NCBI GenBank assembly: GCA_013373625.1
Contig: JABXHM010000100.1
Span: forward strand, 1 to 64,000
Origin: Alteromonadaceae bacterium
GTDB taxonomy: Bacteria > Pseudomonadota > Gammaproteobacteria > Enterobacterales > Alteromonadaceae
Direction: 5' to 3'
Length of the DNA stretch: 64,000 bases
Shown here: one piece after another, positions 63,271 to 64,000 of the stretch
Position numbering within the stretch: position 1 is the first letter of the stretch
Layout: every line of letters begins with the position of its first letter
Notes under the pieces: model-generated
What the model was told of the DNA's origin: nothing
Databases searched by the model: none
The model's input: only the letters and a program-made list of their open reading frames with translations
Program-made: the position numbers and the translations under genes

Positions 63271-63816
63271 CTAAATGTTAAACACTTTTTCACGATAAAA
63301 CTGCATTTCGGCAATGGATTCGCGAATATCGTCCAGTGCCTGGTGGGTACCCTGTTTGGTAAATCTATCAAGAATTTCTGGTTTCCACCGGCGTACCAGC
63401 TCTTTTATTGTACTGACATCAATATTTCGATAATGAAAATACGCTTCTAGCTCTGGCATATACTTCACCATAAAGCGCCGGTCCTGGCCAATAGTGTTAC
63501 CACACAGCGGTGATTTACCGGCATCAACATAGTCAGCTAAAAATGCGATAGTCTGCTGCGCCGCGGTGGCTTCATCTGTTTTACTCTCGCGACAACGCTG
63601 GGTAAGACCACTTTCACCATGCACCCGTGTGCACCACTCGTCCATGCCATTGAGCACAGCATCGCTCTGATGCACGGCAATCACCGGCCCTTCGGCCAAC
63701 ACATTAAGCTGCGCATCCGTCACAATGGTGGCAATTTCCAGCACGGTGCAGGTGTCTGGATCCAAACCGGTCATTTCCATGTCTATCCATACCAGATTGT
63801 CATTATTTTTTGCCAT
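63271..63816 (-). CDS. orn: Oligoribonuclease
   Basis: 181 residues, DEDDh 3'-5' exoribonuclease that finishes RNA decay by hydrolysing dinucleotides, including pGpG from c-di-GMP breakdown. Metal ligands D12 and E14 (WIDMEMTGLDP), NTIGQDRRF and the final HQALDDIRES histidine-aspartate pair are present. Divergent from rsgA with 88 nt between, as in E. coli. Confidence 0.97.
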   Translation of the reverse strand: MAKNNDNLVWIDMEMTGLDPDTCTVLEIATIVTDAQLNVLAEGPVIAVHQSDAVLNGMDEWCTRVHGESGLTQRCRESKTDEATAAQQTIAFLADYVDAGKSPLCGNTIGQDRRFMVKYMPELEAYFHYRNIDVSTIKELVRRWKPEILDRFTKQGTHQALDDIRESIAEMQFYREKVFNI

Positions 63817-63904
63817 TGATCTTGCCTATTTTCTATGAAGTGGTGACACACAAAGTGCACAAAAGGTATCATGCACAGCCTAAAACGCAAAGAACGAGAG
63901 CGGC

Positions 63905-64000
63905 GTGGCCAAAAAACCCAAGTTATCCCATCGACAAAAGCGGCAGGTAGCGGCTAATCGTCAAAAAAGACTTTACGGCAAACAACAGCAATCCTCAGCG
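63905..64000 (+). CDS. rsgA: Ribosome small-subunit GTPase RsgA, N-terminus only
   Basis: A GTG at 63905 opens a frame of 32 codons that runs off the window. The very basic start (AKKPKLSHRQKRQVAANRQK) matches the N-terminal tail of RsgA/YjeQ, which helps 30S maturation. Its position divergent from orn supports the call. The OB and GTPase domains lie outside. Confidence 0.85.
   Translation, partial: MAKKPKLSHRQKRQVAANRQKRLYGKQQQSSA

Overview
The window looks like a chromosomal segment of a marine gammaproteobacterium of the order Alteromonadales (Alteromonas/Aestuariibacter-like). This rests on conserved gene neighbourhoods (murB-birA-coaX-tRNA-Thr-tRNA-Tyr; yjeT-purA; trxA/rhlB-gppA with rho; tatABC-tatD-hemB; tRNA-Gly/orn/rsgA) and on protein families typical of that group. 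No phage, transposon, CRISPR array or rRNA gene was seen.

Layout. 1-3000: tRNA-Tyr (cut by the window edge), tRNA-Thr and the coaX-birA-murB operon, all on the minus strand. 4074-22925: a dense block that reads as a peptidoglycan/muropeptide salvage locus. It holds three divergent transcription units: alr-ZIP-sugar kinase facing symporter-murQ-namZ; rpiR facing an M14 murein-peptide amidase; and nagZ-nagX-binding protein facing an amidase/PBP4B-like fusion, an NhaC-type antiporter and a lipoprotein gamma-glutamyltransferase. 22967-35750: metabolic and housekeeping genes (aldehyde dehydrogenase, purA, yjeT, ybbN, DUF962, S9 peptidase, PQQ-type sugar dehydrogenase, dps, PCu(A)C, purEK, a LysR regulator). 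35692-45763: hybrid histidine kinase, M20 hydrolase, rho, trxA, rhlB, gppA, hemB. 45767-50385: a GGDEF protein, tatD, an unknown exported protein and tatCBA. 50754-54121: an unknown beta-rich exported protein and ilvIH. 54591-62127: a sigma-54-type ABC exporter module with its own NtrC-like two-component system. 62154-64000: a hotdog protein, tRNA-Gly, orn and the start of rsgA.

How the salvage genes would work together (inference): exported or lipid-anchored enzymes (AmiD-like amidase/PBP4B fusion, NamZ, two-domain NagZ, gamma-glutamyltransferase) break peptidoglycan into GlcNAc, MurNAc, D-Ala and peptides. An SSS symporter takes up MurNAc without a PTS, a BadF-type kinase makes MurNAc-6-phosphate, and MurQ converts it to GlcNAc-6-phosphate plus lactate. 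The M14 enzyme opens murein peptides and Alr racemises D-Ala. A MurR/RpiR-type regulator may act at GAAT-N5-ATTC palindromes, which I see (two perfect, one imperfect) in each of the three divergent promoter regions.

The second system of interest lies at 54591-62127. A cluster of GTGTCCGC/GCGGACAC half-sites stands about 40-110 bp upstream of a good -24/-12 promoter. It is followed by an unlisted 30-codon membrane peptide gene, a membrane fusion protein, an ATPase, two FtsX-type permeases, a perfect 19-bp inverted repeat, and then a sigma-54 activator and its sensor kinase.
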